Source: Bradyrhizobium sp. cir1 (GTDB lineage: Bacteria > Pseudomonadota > Alphaproteobacteria > Rhizobiales > Xanthobacteraceae). From it: a DNA stretch of 64,000 nucleotides. The DNA lies in NCBI RefSeq assembly GCF_014198245.1, contig NZ_JACIHE010000002.1, forward strand, positions 759,629 to 823,628, given 5' to 3'. A program made the translations under genes and the position numbers. Position 1 is the stretch's first letter. Every line of letters begins with the position of its first letter. Positions 17,830 to 26,106 of the stretch are shown piece by piece. A model generated the notes under the pieces. It was not told where the DNA came from, did not search any database, and saw only the letters and a list, made by a program, of their open reading frames with translations.

Positions 17830-19197
17830 ATGACGGCATCAGATGCGGGACCCGCACCCTGGACTGGCCGGCTGACCGGGAGCGGGGCCGGGGTCTCCGT
17901 TCTGGTCGCAACCGCGATCGTCGTTGCCGACATGATCGGGGTCGGCGTCTTCACCAGCCTCGGCTTCCAGGTCAAGGACATCCCGTCCGGCTTCTCGATC
18001 CTCCTGCTCTGGACCGTTGGCGGCATCGTCGCGCTGTGCGGGGTGTTCTCCTACAGCGAGCTCGGGGCGATGTTTCCGCGCTCGAGCGGCGAGTACAATT
18101 TCCTCGGCCGCGCCTATCATCCCGCCTTCGGCTTTCTCGCCGGCTGGGTCTCGGCGACGGTGGGCTTTGCAGCGCCCGTCGCGCTCGCCGCGATGGCCTT
18201 CGGCGAATATGCCAAGTCGGTCATTCCCGATCTGCCGCCGATCCCGCTTGCCATCGGCGTGGTGTGGCTGGTCTCGATCGTGCAACTGACCGGCGTCAGG
18301 CACTCCTCGACCTTTCAGCTGATCTCGACCATCTTGAAGGTCGTGCTGATCGTCGCCTTCCTGGTCGCCGGCTTCATCATCGGTGTGCCGCAGCCGATCG
18401 CCTTCACGCCGCAGCCGGGCGACATCGCGCATATCGTCAGCGCGCCCTTCGCGATCGGGCTCGTCTTCGTGATGTATTCGTTCTCCGGGTGGAATGCCGC
18501 GACCTACATCATCGGCGAGATGAATACGCCGCAGCAAAGCCTGCCGCGTGCGCTGCTCGCGGGCACGCTGATCGTGCTCGTGCTGTATGTCGCGCTGAAC
18601 GCGGTGTTTCTCTATTCCACGCCGGTCGGTGCGCTCGCCGGCCAGCTCGACGTCGCCAGTGTCGCCGGCACCGCCATCTTCGGCAGCCTCGGCGGCCGGA
18701 TCGTCGGCGCCATGATCTGTGTCGGCCTGATCTCCTCGATCAGCGCGATGATGTGGATCGGCCCGCGCGTGATGATGACGATGGGGGAGGACATTCCGGC
18801 CTTGCGCGTCTTCTCGAAGCGATCGGCCAGCGGTGCGCCGGCCTATGCCATCCTGTTCCAGCTCGCGGTCGCGACCCTGCTGCTGTTCACGCGCAGCTTC
18901 GAGGCCGTGCTCGACTTCATCCAGTTCGCGCTGCTGTTCTGCTCGTTCTTCACGGTCGCCGGCGTCATCAAGCTGCGCATCACCGATCCCGATCTCCCCA
19001 GGCCCTATCGCGCCTGGGGATACCCGTTCACGCCACTCGTTTTCCTGCTCGTGACCGCGTTCATGATGTACTACCTCTTGACCGAGCGGCCGGTGCAGTC
19101 GCTCTCGGGGATGCTCGTCATGCTCTCGGGCCTGTTGATCTATGCTGTTTTCCGCAGGCGGCCGGTCGCCGCTGGCAATTCATCACACCGCGAATAG
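17830..19197 (+). CDS. APC-superfamily amino acid permease
   Basis: This 455-residue inner-membrane protein has about 12 helices. The first helix contains the family's glycine-rich substrate motif (DMIGVGVFTSLG), and helix 6 has SFSGWNAATYIIGEM, as in amino acid/polyamine/organocation permeases. It would import an amino acid or related amine with protons or by exchange. The start is ATG with AAGGACCCCG upstream. Its stop lies two bases before the next gene's start, so the two are likely co-expressed. The substrate is unknown. Confidence 0.92.
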   Translation: MTASDAGPAPWTGRLTGSGAGVSVLVATAIVVADMIGVGVFTSLGFQVKDIPSGFSILLLWTVGGIVALCGVFSYSELGAMFPRSSGEYNFLGRAYHPAFGFLAGWVSATVGFAAPVALAAMAFGEYAKSVIPDLPPIPLAIGVVWLVSIVQLTGVRHSSTFQLISTILKVVLIVAFLVAGFIIGVPQPIAFTPQPGDIAHIVSAPFAIGLVFVMYSFSGWNAATYIIGEMNTPQQSLPRALLAGTLIVLVLYVALNAVFLYSTPVGALAGQLDVASVAGTAIFGSLGGRIVGAMICVGLISSISAMMWIGPRVMMTMGEDIPALRVFSKRSASGAPAYAILFQLAVATLLLFTRSFEAVLDFIQFALLFCSFFTVAGVIKLRITDPDLPRPYRAWGYPFTPLVFLLVTAFMMYYLLTERPVQSLSGMLVMLSGLLIYAVFRRRPVAAGNSSHRE

Positions 19198-19199
19198 AC

Positions 19200-20411
19200 A
19201 TGTTCCGACCCATGAGAATTGCGGCCGTCGCTCTTGCCTTCCTGGCTGCGGCCGTCTCGTCCGCACGTGCCGCCGACGTCACCTTTGACGATACCGCGCG
19301 CTTCCTCGCGGGCATGCAGCCTTCGGCGGACTCGCCGCTGGTGCCGCTGACCAGGGACCCCAACTGGCAGCATCATGCAAAATTCTTCGACAACGCCTTC
19401 GCCCAGCTCGAGCAGCGGCAAATATCGAAGATCCGCGCCTGGGCCGACGTCAATCTGGCCGCGCCACGGCCGACCATGTTCTACATGTTCAGCGGCCCGG
19501 ACTTCCTCTACGCCAATGCCTTCTATTCCAAGGCCAGCACCTACGTGCTCGGTGCGCTGGAGCCGGTCGGTGCCGTGCCCGACCTGACGAAGTTGCCGCG
19601 CGGTTCGGTCGGCGCGGCGCTCTACAATGTCGAGCGCTCGCTCGGCTCGATCCTGAGCTTCTCCTTCTTCATCACCAAGCAGATGAAGATCGACCTGCAC
19701 ACCAACCAGGTCAACGGCACCTTGCCGATCCTCTATGTCTTCCTTGCCCGCTCCGGCAAGACCATCCGCAACGTCGAGATGGTCGCGCTCGACAACAAGG
19801 GCGGGATGCATGTGGGGAACGACAATCCGGGACCGAACGCGACGCGCGGCGTCCGCATCACCTTCGCCGGCAGCGACGGTGAGGTGCGCACGCTGTACTA
19901 TTTCTCGACCGACCTCTCGAATGCCGGCGCGCGTGCGACCGGTTTCCTGAAGTTCTGCGAGACGCTCGGCCCCGGCAACAGTCTGCTCAAGAGCGCATCC
20001 TATCTCTTGCACTCCGGCAACTTCACGGTCGTCCGCGACTGGCTGCTCGCCAACAGCGCCACCATCGTCCAGGACGATTCAGGCATTCCGCTTGCCAACT
20101 ACAATGCACGGCAATGGCGTTTCTTCCCGTTCGGCCGTTACCTCGGGCCGATCAGCGAATTCCCCGGACGCTACCAGGAGCGCTACGCCGAGCTGTTCAC
20201 GCGCGCCCAGCCGATCGACTTCGGCGTCGGCTATCGCTGGCGCATGCATGAATCCAATCTTCTGCTGTCGGTGAAAGTGCCGGGCAGCGAGACCGCGCCG
20301 GCGGCCGATGCCACTTCGTCCACCGAGCCGCCAAGACCGCCGCGCCCGAAGCGGCCGCGTCCGCCCGAGCCGATCCCGCCGCCGCCCGGGCGTTTCTTCT
20401 GGTTCCGCTAA
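19200..20411 (+). CDS. exported protein of unknown function
   Basis: This 403-residue protein has a Sec signal peptide (hydrophobic core then SSARAAD). The mature part is a mixed globular domain with a conserved-looking FYMFSGPDFLYANAFYSKA segment, and the last 40 residues are Pro/Arg-rich. It starts two bases after the permease stop; an ATG at 19212 would also keep the signal peptide. Coupling to the permease suggests a shared physiological role, but I recognise no catalytic motif. It is likely periplasmic or attached to the outer membrane. Confidence 0.8.
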   Translation: MFRPMRIAAVALAFLAAAVSSARAADVTFDDTARFLAGMQPSADSPLVPLTRDPNWQHHAKFFDNAFAQLEQRQISKIRAWADVNLAAPRPTMFYMFSGPDFLYANAFYSKASTYVLGALEPVGAVPDLTKLPRGSVGAALYNVERSLGSILSFSFFITKQMKIDLHTNQVNGTLPILYVFLARSGKTIRNVEMVALDNKGGMHVGNDNPGPNATRGVRITFAGSDGEVRTLYYFSTDLSNAGARATGFLKFCETLGPGNSLLKSASYLLHSGNFTVVRDWLLANSATIVQDDSGIPLANYNARQWRFFPFGRYLGPISEFPGRYQERYAELFTRAQPIDFGVGYRWRMHESNLLLSVKVPGSETAPAADATSSTEPPRPPRPKRPRPPEPIPPPPGRFFWFR

Positions 20412-20432
20412 GCTATTCGCTGAGGCCCGGCG

Positions 20433-20990
20433 TCAAGGAGTCTGGGCAACAACGACCAGAACCTCGGCCTTCTGCCGCCCGAGGCTCCTGACCTCGTGCG
20501 GCGTTTCGCCTGAGAAATACAGGCAGTCGCCCTTGCCGAGCGTCAGCTCCTCGCCGTCGAGCTTGATCGCGATCTTGCCGTTGATGACGAACAGCAGCTC
20601 CTCGCCGGCATGCGAGGCGCGCGTCGCCGCCTTGTGCGGCGGGCTGAGCAGGAACGGTTCCATCATCTTGCGGGTTCGGCCGGTTGCCAGCGGCACCACG
20701 CCGAACGTGTCCTGGAACAGCGGCACGTTGCCGCCTTCGCGGCGAAACAGCGTGTAGCGCGGCGCCGGCTCGGCGTTCGGATCGAAGAAGTTTGCGACAT
20801 TGACCTCGAGGGCGGCGGCCATCCGAAGCAGGGCGGCGAGGGAGGGGATTTTCAGGTTGCGCTCGACCAGCGAAATGTAACCGCGCGTGAGGTCGCTCTG
20901 CCTCGCAAGCTGGTCCAGCGTCAGGCCCTTGGCAACCCGCGCCTGGCGGATGTTGGCCCCGACCGCTGTCGCTTTGCTGACGTCAAGCAC
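20433..20990 (-). CDS. XRE-family regulator with C-terminal cupin
   Basis: This 185-residue regulator has an HTH_3 domain (about 12-68; RGYISLVERNLKIPSLAALL region) and a cupin sensory domain (about 110-180; HAGEELLFVINGKIAIKLDG and a GETPHEV strand). XRE-cupin proteins usually repress or activate an adjacent transport or catabolic operon in response to a small ligand. Here the divergent operon is MFS-MOSC-reductase, its most likely target. The gene ends 21 bp from the previous gene, convergently. Confidence 0.93.
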   Translation of the reverse strand: MLDVSKATAVGANIRQARVAKGLTLDQLARQSDLTRGYISLVERNLKIPSLAALLRMAAALEVNVANFFDPNAEPAPRYTLFRREGGNVPLFQDTFGVVPLATGRTRKMMEPFLLSPPHKAATRASHAGEELLFVINGKIAIKLDGEELTLGKGDCLYFSGETPHEVRSLGRQKAEVLVVVAQTP

Positions 20991-21345
20991 GCAAGAATCT
21001 CCCGAACTGCTCGCGCCTGTTTTGCAACAGATAGCGCCCGACTGCCAGCCCCGCGGCCCACGCAGGCCGCGTCGGTCGCCTCTGGGTGTATTCCAAAGGA
21101 AAACACAAGAGCAGAAATTTCGGGCAGGGCCGCGGATATTATGAGCAAGTGAACTGATATAGCCTGAAAAATAGCTGAATTTAAGTGCAAATCGTCAGCC
21201 TTGCCGCGATCGTCGGCATTTGCCGCGTTCCGCGGCGTTGATTTCCAACAGTAAACATGATCGATTTTACCGTCGTGGCTGCCGATGGGCTCCACGCACC
21301 GAACCAACTGCTTTTCCCTGGCGCCGGTACCTTTTGGAGAGATCG
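20991..21345. other. intergenic region between XRE-cupin gene and MFS operon
   Basis: This 355-bp divergent spacer should contain both promoters and the regulator's binding site. The stretch 21140-21190 is AT-rich, with repeated TATAGCCTGAAA / AATAGCTGAATT half-sites, a plausible operator region. I see no RNA gene or credible small ORF. Confidence 0.4.
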
Positions 21346-22659
21346 ATGACCGTAGCAGACGACGTAACCCTGAACGTAGCGCCGGACGAGGCGGCGAGCT
21401 TGCGACGGATCGTGTGGTCGAGCGTGATCGGCACCGCGGTCGAATGGTACGACTTCCTCATCTACGGCACCGCAACCGCACTGGTGTTCAACAAGGTCTT
21501 CTTCGCCGCCGGCAATCCCACGCTTGCCACCATCGCCGCCTTCGGCACCTACGCGGTCGGCTTCCTGGCGCGGCCGCTGGGCGCCGCGATCTTCGGCCAT
21601 TACGGCGACCGGGTCGGGCGCAAGGCGATGCTCGCGATCACGATCATGGTGATGGGCATCGGCACCTTCCTGATCGGCCTGCTGCCGACCTACCAGCAGA
21701 TCGGCATCGCAGCGCCGCTGCTGCTGATCGGGCTGCGCTTCCTCCAGGGCATCGGCCTCGGCGGCGAATGGGGCGGCGCCGTGCTGATGGTGGTGGAGAA
21801 TTGCCCGACGCATCGCCGCGGCCTGCTCGGCAGCATGGTGCAGGTCGGCAATCCCATCGGCAATCTCGCTGCGATCGGTATGTTCGCGCTGGTGGCGAGC
21901 CTGCCGGAGGGCGACTTCATGGCTTACGGCTGGCGCATTCCCTTCCTGATTTCGATCCTCCTGGTTGGCGTCGGCCTCTACATCCGCCTCAACATGGAGG
22001 AGACCGCGGCCTTCCGTCAGGTTCAGGCCAAGAAGGACGTTGCGAAGCTGCCGCTGGTCGAGATCTTCACGCATCACCGCAGGCCCTTCTTCACAGCGGT
22101 CGGTCTCAAGATTTCCGAGATCGCCTATGCCAGCATCGGCGGCGTGTTCGTGATGTCCTACGCCACCGCCATTCTGGGATTGCCGCGGGCGGTGGTGCTG
22201 AACGGCGCCTTTGCCGCGTCGCTGGTCGCGCTGCTTGCCATTCCGCTGTTCGGCTGGCTGTCCGATCTCGTCGGCCGCAAGACCATGTTCTACGCGAGCT
22301 GCCTGTTCTCGGCGCTGTTTGCCTTCCCGCTGTTCTGGCTGCTCGACACCCGCGATTCCACCATCGTCATCTGCGCCATCGTGGTCGCGATCACCTTCGG
22401 TCAGATGGTGATGTTCGGCATCGGCGCGCCCTGGTATTCCGAATTGTTCTCCGCGCGGCTGCGCTATAGCGGCGCTTCGCTCGGCTTTCAGGTCGGTGCT
22501 GCCCTGAGCGGCGGGTTGACCCCGCTGATCGCGGCCTCTCTGATGGCGTGGAGCGGCGGCGCCACCTGGCCGGTCTCGCTGCTGCTGATCGCCTGCGCCG
22601 CCATCACCGCGACTGCGACCAGGTTCGCGCCCGAGATGGCGAACAAGGAACTGACCTGA
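21346..22659 (+). CDS. MFS transporter (metabolite:H+ symporter type)
   Basis: This 437-residue inner-membrane protein has about 12 helices and the metabolite:H+ symporter signature: GTAVEWYDFLIYGTA in helix 1, GDRVGRKAML after helix 2 and LQGIGLGGEWGGAVL in helix 4. Relatives (ShiA, ProP, KgtP) import organic acids or osmolytes. ATG at 21346 has GGAGAGA 5 nt upstream. It leads an operon with a MOSC protein and a ferredoxin-type reductase, so the imported compound may be their substrate. A strong hairpin follows the stop. Confidence 0.93.
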   Translation: MTVADDVTLNVAPDEAASLRRIVWSSVIGTAVEWYDFLIYGTATALVFNKVFFAAGNPTLATIAAFGTYAVGFLARPLGAAIFGHYGDRVGRKAMLAITIMVMGIGTFLIGLLPTYQQIGIAAPLLLIGLRFLQGIGLGGEWGGAVLMVVENCPTHRRGLLGSMVQVGNPIGNLAAIGMFALVASLPEGDFMAYGWRIPFLISILLVGVGLYIRLNMEETAAFRQVQAKKDVAKLPLVEIFTHHRRPFFTAVGLKISEIAYASIGGVFVMSYATAILGLPRAVVLNGAFAASLVALLAIPLFGWLSDLVGRKTMFYASCLFSALFAFPLFWLLDTRDSTIVICAIVVAITFGQMVMFGIGAPWYSELFSARLRYSGASLGFQVGAALSGGLTPLIAASLMAWSGGATWPVSLLLIACAAITATATRFAPEMANKELT

Positions 22660-22666
22660 TTCCGCC

Positions 22667-22714
22667 GCGCGCCGCCATCTGCGGCGCGCCATCGCTTCTG
22701 ACAAGGATTTTGTC
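22667..22714 (+). promoter_or_regulatory. intercistronic hairpins before MOSC gene
   Basis: A perfect 9-bp stem (22667-22675 with 22681-22689, loop CATCT) lies between the MFS stop and the MOSC start. A second small dyad, GACAA at 22700-22704 and TTGTC at 22710-22714, encloses the AAGGA ribosome site and abuts the ATG. Together they could lower or regulate expression of the downstream pair relative to the transporter. There is no T-run, so full termination is not implied. Confidence 0.5.
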
Positions 22715-23236
22715 ATGCTCGACATCGTCAGCGCCGGCTCGGCGCAAAAGACAGCACAACTCGGCTGGACCGGCGTGGTGCGCTTCCTCCATCTCGCTCC
22801 GCGTGCGTTCCTGCCGATGCGCGCAGCCGAGACGATCACCCTCGTCGCCGGCAAGGGGATCGAGGGCGACCGCTACATGATCGGCAAGGAGGAGGGGTTT
22901 TACTCGCACAAGCCGGAAGAGGGCCGGCAGGTCACCCTGTTCGAGCTCGAGACGCTGATCGCGCTCAAACGCGATGCCGGCATCGAGCTCGGTCCCGAAG
23001 AGCATCGGCGCAATGTCACGGTCGAAGGCGTGCCGCTCAACCACCTCGTCGGCCGCCGCTTCTGGCTGGGCGACACTCTGTTGGAAGCGACGCGGCTGTC
23101 GGTGCCGTGCCGGCATATAGAGGAGATCACCGGCAAGGCGATCTTCGATCCCCTGATCAATCGCTCCGGCCTCAACTGCAGGATCCTGCAGGGCGGCATC
23201 GTCAGGGTCGGCGACACCGTGCGGAATGCGGCATGA
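22715..23236 (+). CDS. MOSC-domain protein (molybdenum-cofactor sulfurase C-terminal type)
   Basis: This 173-residue stand-alone MOSC protein is of the YiiM/YcbX/mARC type. It has the family's GKGIEGDRYM and LNHLVGRRFWLGDTLLE stretches and Cys132 in SVPCRHIE, where the family coordinates the molybdenum cofactor. Known relatives reduce N-hydroxylated compounds with electrons from a flavin or [2Fe-2S] partner. The next gene, overlapping by ATGA, encodes such a partner, so I infer a two-component N-oxide or N-hydroxyl reductase. The substrate is unproven. Confidence 0.9.
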   Translation: MLDIVSAGSAQKTAQLGWTGVVRFLHLAPRAFLPMRAAETITLVAGKGIEGDRYMIGKEEGFYSHKPEEGRQVTLFELETLIALKRDAGIELGPEEHRRNVTVEGVPLNHLVGRRFWLGDTLLEATRLSVPCRHIEEITGKAIFDPLINRSGLNCRILQGGIVRVGDTVRNAA

Positions 23237-24189
23237 GTGCGCGCCCGATTACGACGGTCAAGACGATCGTCACCGGCATCGAGGAGGCGGGGGCAGACAT
23301 CAAGCTGTTCACGCTGGCCGATCCTGACCGATGGGAGTTGCCGCCGTTCAAGCCCGGCGCGCACATCGACCTGCATCTGCCGAACGGGCTCGTGCGGACT
23401 TACTCGCTGTGCAACGAGCCTGCGGACAACACGCGCTATGTCATCGCAGTCAAGCGCGAAGCAGACGGGCGCGGTGGTTCGCGCGCGCTTCACGATGACG
23501 TCGGGGTTGGCGATATCATCGGCGTTTCATTGCCGCGCGGCGGGCTGGCGCCCGATGCGCGCATCGGGCGCTACATGTTCGTGGCGGGTGGCATCGGCGT
23601 GACGCCGTTCCTGTCCGTGGTGCGGCATCTCCAACGCACCGCGCAGGCCGAATTCACGCTGCATCTGGTCGCGCGCGAGGAGGTGCCGCTCGCCGCGCAT
23701 CTCGGCTCACTGATCGAGGCGGGGACTGTCGTCGTGCATCGGACGTCGCGAGCGGGACGTCCGGATCTCGCGGAGTTGGTCGGCGATCCCGATCCGGAGA
23801 CCCTGGTGGCTTGCTGTGGCCCGGAAGGCATGACCGAGGATTTCGAGCGCCTGACCACAGCCTGGCCAACGGCCAACGTTCACATCGAACGCTTTGTCGC
23901 GCCGCCACCGATCATCGATCCCGACGCCAAACCATTCACATTGTCGCTTGCGCGCTCGGGTACCGAGATCCAGGTGCGCGCCGGCCAGACCATGTTGGCC
24001 GCGTTGCAGGAGGGCGGCATCGACATCGCGACCTCCTGTTGCGGCGGCATCTGCGGCGCCTGCAAGGTCGGATGGATCGAGGGCAGACCGGTCCATCGCG
24101 ACCGCATCCTGTCGCCCTATGAGCGGGAGCGCTATCTCATGGTTTGCGTCGCCGGATCGGACGCGGAGCGGCTGGTGCTGGACCTCTGA
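23233..24189 (+). CDS. PDR/VanB-type flavin reductase with plant-type [2Fe-2S] domain
   Basis: This 318-residue electron-transfer protein has an FMN-binding barrel (RTYS at 55-58), an NAD-binding domain (GGIGVTPFLSV, later CCGPEGM) and a C-terminal ferredoxin domain with Cys269, Cys274, Cys277 and Cys305 in the CX4CX2C...C layout. Such reductases pass electrons from NADH to oxygenases; here the co-expressed partner is a MOSC protein rather than an oxygenase. Its ATG overlaps the MOSC stop (ATGA), indicating translational coupling. It ends one base from the convergent small gene. Confidence 0.93.
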   Translation: MSARPITTVKTIVTGIEEAGADIKLFTLADPDRWELPPFKPGAHIDLHLPNGLVRTYSLCNEPADNTRYVIAVKREADGRGGSRALHDDVGVGDIIGVSLPRGGLAPDARIGRYMFVAGGIGVTPFLSVVRHLQRTAQAEFTLHLVAREEVPLAAHLGSLIEAGTVVVHRTSRAGRPDLAELVGDPDPETLVACCGPEGMTEDFERLTTAWPTANVHIERFVAPPPIIDPDAKPFTLSLARSGTEIQVRAGQTMLAALQEGGIDIATSCCGGICGACKVGWIEGRPVHRDRILSPYERERYLMVCVAGSDAERLVLDL

Positions 24190-24190
24190 G

Positions 24191-24400
24191 CTACCAGTGC
24201 ACGCTCTGGCTCGGCACGATGATCGCAGTCGTGCTCGGCGGCGTCGCGAGGCTCGTCGCAAGATACCAGCCGGAGCCGACCGCGAGTGCGAGCAGGGCGA
24301 CGATGGCGAGCAGGTCGAGGGTTCTGGGGTCGTGATGCGCCCTGGGACCGAGACTTGATCCAGGTCTGAAGTGAAAAAGAGGGCTGATTTTCCAGCGCAT
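24191..24400 (-). CDS. small single-pass membrane protein
   Basis: This 69-residue protein has one transmembrane helix (LDLLAIVALLALAVGSGWYLA) after a basic N-terminus. GGGAGGA lies about 8 nt before the ATG at 24400, a strong ribosome site that decides the start. The 78-bp gap to yidD upstream on the same strand allows co-transcription. No family was recognised. Confidence 0.65.
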   Translation of the reverse strand: MRWKISPLFHFRPGSSLGPRAHHDPRTLDLLAIVALLALAVGSGWYLATSLATPPSTTAIIVPSQSVHW

Positions 24401-24478
24401 TGTTGTTTCCTCCCGTGGGAGTATCACAACAACGCGAGGGGACGGTTCCGGTTCCCCTGAGGTCAGCAACGCGGCAAC

Positions 24479-24817
24479 TCAGGACGAATTCACGCCGCGC
24501 CAGCGGGCATACCGCCAGGGCAGATACCAGCGCGCGTTTTGGGGCGCGGCGAGCGGCACATTGTCGATGCCCGACGTGCCGTACGGATTGCAGCGGAGCA
24601 GGCGCGCGAGCGTCATCCAGCCGCCGGCCCAGAGCCCGAAGCGCTCGATCGCCTCATCGCCATAGACGGAGCAGGTCGGCAGGTGCCGGCAATTGTATCC
24701 GACCAGCGGCGAGAGCGTGTGGCGATAGAGCCAGATTAGGGCACGGCCAAATCTCCGCGGCAGGCGAAGGAGGCTCTCGACGGGAATGGAACAATGCTCG
24801 CAGGTTGAATGCTTCAT
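24479..24817 (-). CDS. yidD: YidD membrane-protein insertion efficiency factor
   Basis: This 112-residue protein has the YidD core: LIWLYRHTLSPLVGYNCRHLPTCS..YGDEAIERFG, then the RLLRCNPYG motif with its conserved Cys residues. YidD is a small membrane-associated factor that aids YidC-dependent insertion. The usual rpmH-rnpA-yidD-yidC cluster is absent; here yidD stands apart, as in many alphaproteobacteria. The N-terminus carries an extra CEHC-like segment. Confidence 0.93.
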   Translation of the reverse strand: MKHSTCEHCSIPVESLLRLPRRFGRALIWLYRHTLSPLVGYNCRHLPTCSVYGDEAIERFGLWAGGWMTLARLLRCNPYGTSGIDNVPLAAPQNARWYLPWRYARWRGVNSS

Positions 24818-25065
24818 GGGCGCGTTGCTGCGACGTTAAGCGAGGTGTTGCTCGGTTCCGGCGCAGGGAACTGTAAGGTGTTGTTTGCGCGCCATATTTT
24901 GCCTGCTTTCTGGGAGCAGTGCAGCAAGTATCTGTGGACGATCTGTATTCGCCCGGATACCATTTTTATGACGCCCGTGTGTAGAAACATACGCCTGTAT
25001 GATGGACTCAGAGGGCGCTACCGGGGATTGTTTGGCGACCTTGGGGCTTTGGGGAAGGAACCAGA

Positions 25066-25965
25066 TTGAAACTTCTGAACTCCCTTGATCTTCGCGGCTG
25101 GCTGCTGGTGGGAACCGCCGTCTGTGGAGTCGCGCTGGCCGGCGCCGTCGCGACATTCGGGTCGTCGGCCCGAGCGGGTAGCGCTCTCGAAGAGCGCAAG
25201 CTGCCGATGAAGTTCAGCTGGGTCGCTTGCGAGCCGAACTGCCGCGGCTGGGTCAGCGCGGTCGGCATCATCACCGCCGATACGCCCAAGCAGTTCGAAG
25301 AGTTTGCGCGCGGACGCCAGCTCGGCGGTGCCACCGTGGTGCTCGATTCCAGCGGCGGTTCCGTCAACGACGCAATCACGCTCGGCCGGCGCTTCCGCAA
25401 TCTCGGGCTTCTGACCACCGTCGGCATCAGCCTTCAGAACCGCGGCGGCCAGTCGGCCCGTCCGGCGGTCGCGCCCGAGGCCTATTGCGAGTCCATGTGC
25501 GTGTTCCTGCTGCTGGCCGGCAAGAAGCGCTACGTGCCGGAAGCGGCCCATGTCCGCGTCCACCAGATATGGATGGGTGACCGCGCCGACGATGCCAAGG
25601 CGGCAGGCTACAGCGCCCAGGACCTGATGATCGTGGAACGCGACATCGGCCGCCTCGCGAAATACACCTTCGACATGGGCGGCGCCGGCGATCTGCTGTC
25701 GCTCGCGCTCAGCGTGCCGCCCTGGGAAGATCTGCACGAGCTCGATGCAGGCGAGCTGAAGCTCACCAACCTGGTGACGACGGATCTCGTCGCCGACGTG
25801 CTGCCGCATGTGGACCTCACAGCGCCGGCGATGGCGGAACTCGCACCGAAGACGCAGGCGAGGTTCGGTGCCGAACCGGAGCAGCCGGCCAAGTCGACCA
25901 AGACGGCGGAAGCCCTGGTGCCCACGGGCAGCGCGGCAGCGCCGGCGACAGCGGCGCAGAAGTAA
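25066..25965 (+). CDS. exported ClpP/crotonase-fold protein
   Basis: This 299-residue protein has an N-terminal hydrophobic signal or anchor (LLVGTAVCGVALAGAVA). The core resembles the ClpP-like fold found in bacterial periplasmic proteins: a VVLDSSGGSVNDAI strand-turn followed by a CESMCVFLLLAGKKRYV helix with Ser in the nucleophile position. No full Ser-His-Asp triad can be assigned by eye. It starts with TTG, supported by AAGGAA 6 nt upstream. The C-terminal 60 residues are Ala/Pro/Thr-rich and probably disordered. The function is unknown. Confidence 0.8.
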   Translation: MKLLNSLDLRGWLLVGTAVCGVALAGAVATFGSSARAGSALEERKLPMKFSWVACEPNCRGWVSAVGIITADTPKQFEEFARGRQLGGATVVLDSSGGSVNDAITLGRRFRNLGLLTTVGISLQNRGGQSARPAVAPEAYCESMCVFLLLAGKKRYVPEAAHVRVHQIWMGDRADDAKAAGYSAQDLMIVERDIGRLAKYTFDMGGAGDLLSLALSVPPWEDLHELDAGELKLTNLVTTDLVADVLPHVDLTAPAMAELAPKTQARFGAEPEQPAKSTKTAEALVPTGSAAAPATAAQK

Positions 25966-25976
25966 GCTCTCCACAG

Positions 25977-26098
25977 TCATTGCGGGGCGTCGCAAAGCGA
26001 CGAACCCGGAATCCAGATGTTGTAGCGCGAGATTCTCAGGTGCGCACTTGCGCACCATAGTTCGCGCTGGCGCGCGCCCCGGAATGACGTCGATGTCG
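25977..26098. repeat. palindromic intergenic repeat, second family
   Basis: The left end reads GTCATTGCGGGGCGTCGC and the right end GCGCGCGCCCCGGAATGACG; the outer arms pair, with several internal mini-hairpins. The design matches the element at 27967-28074 (GTCATTCCGGGG arms with CCCGGAATCCA inside). It fills most of the convergent gap between the ClpP-fold gene and the NifU-like gene, where it could mark transcript ends. Confidence 0.7.
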
Positions 26099-26106
26099 AT
26101 GGGGGC

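Noticed and set aside
17805..19199. In-frame extension of the exported-protein gene back through the permease
   Set aside because: The upstream part is a different frame of the permease gene and is Arg-rich; the real protein starts with a signal peptide at 19200.
21181..22854. 557-codon minus-strand frame opposite the MFS gene
   Set aside because: Its Gln/Arg/Asp/His-rich translation is the mirror of membrane-helix codons; the MFS protein has all family motifs.
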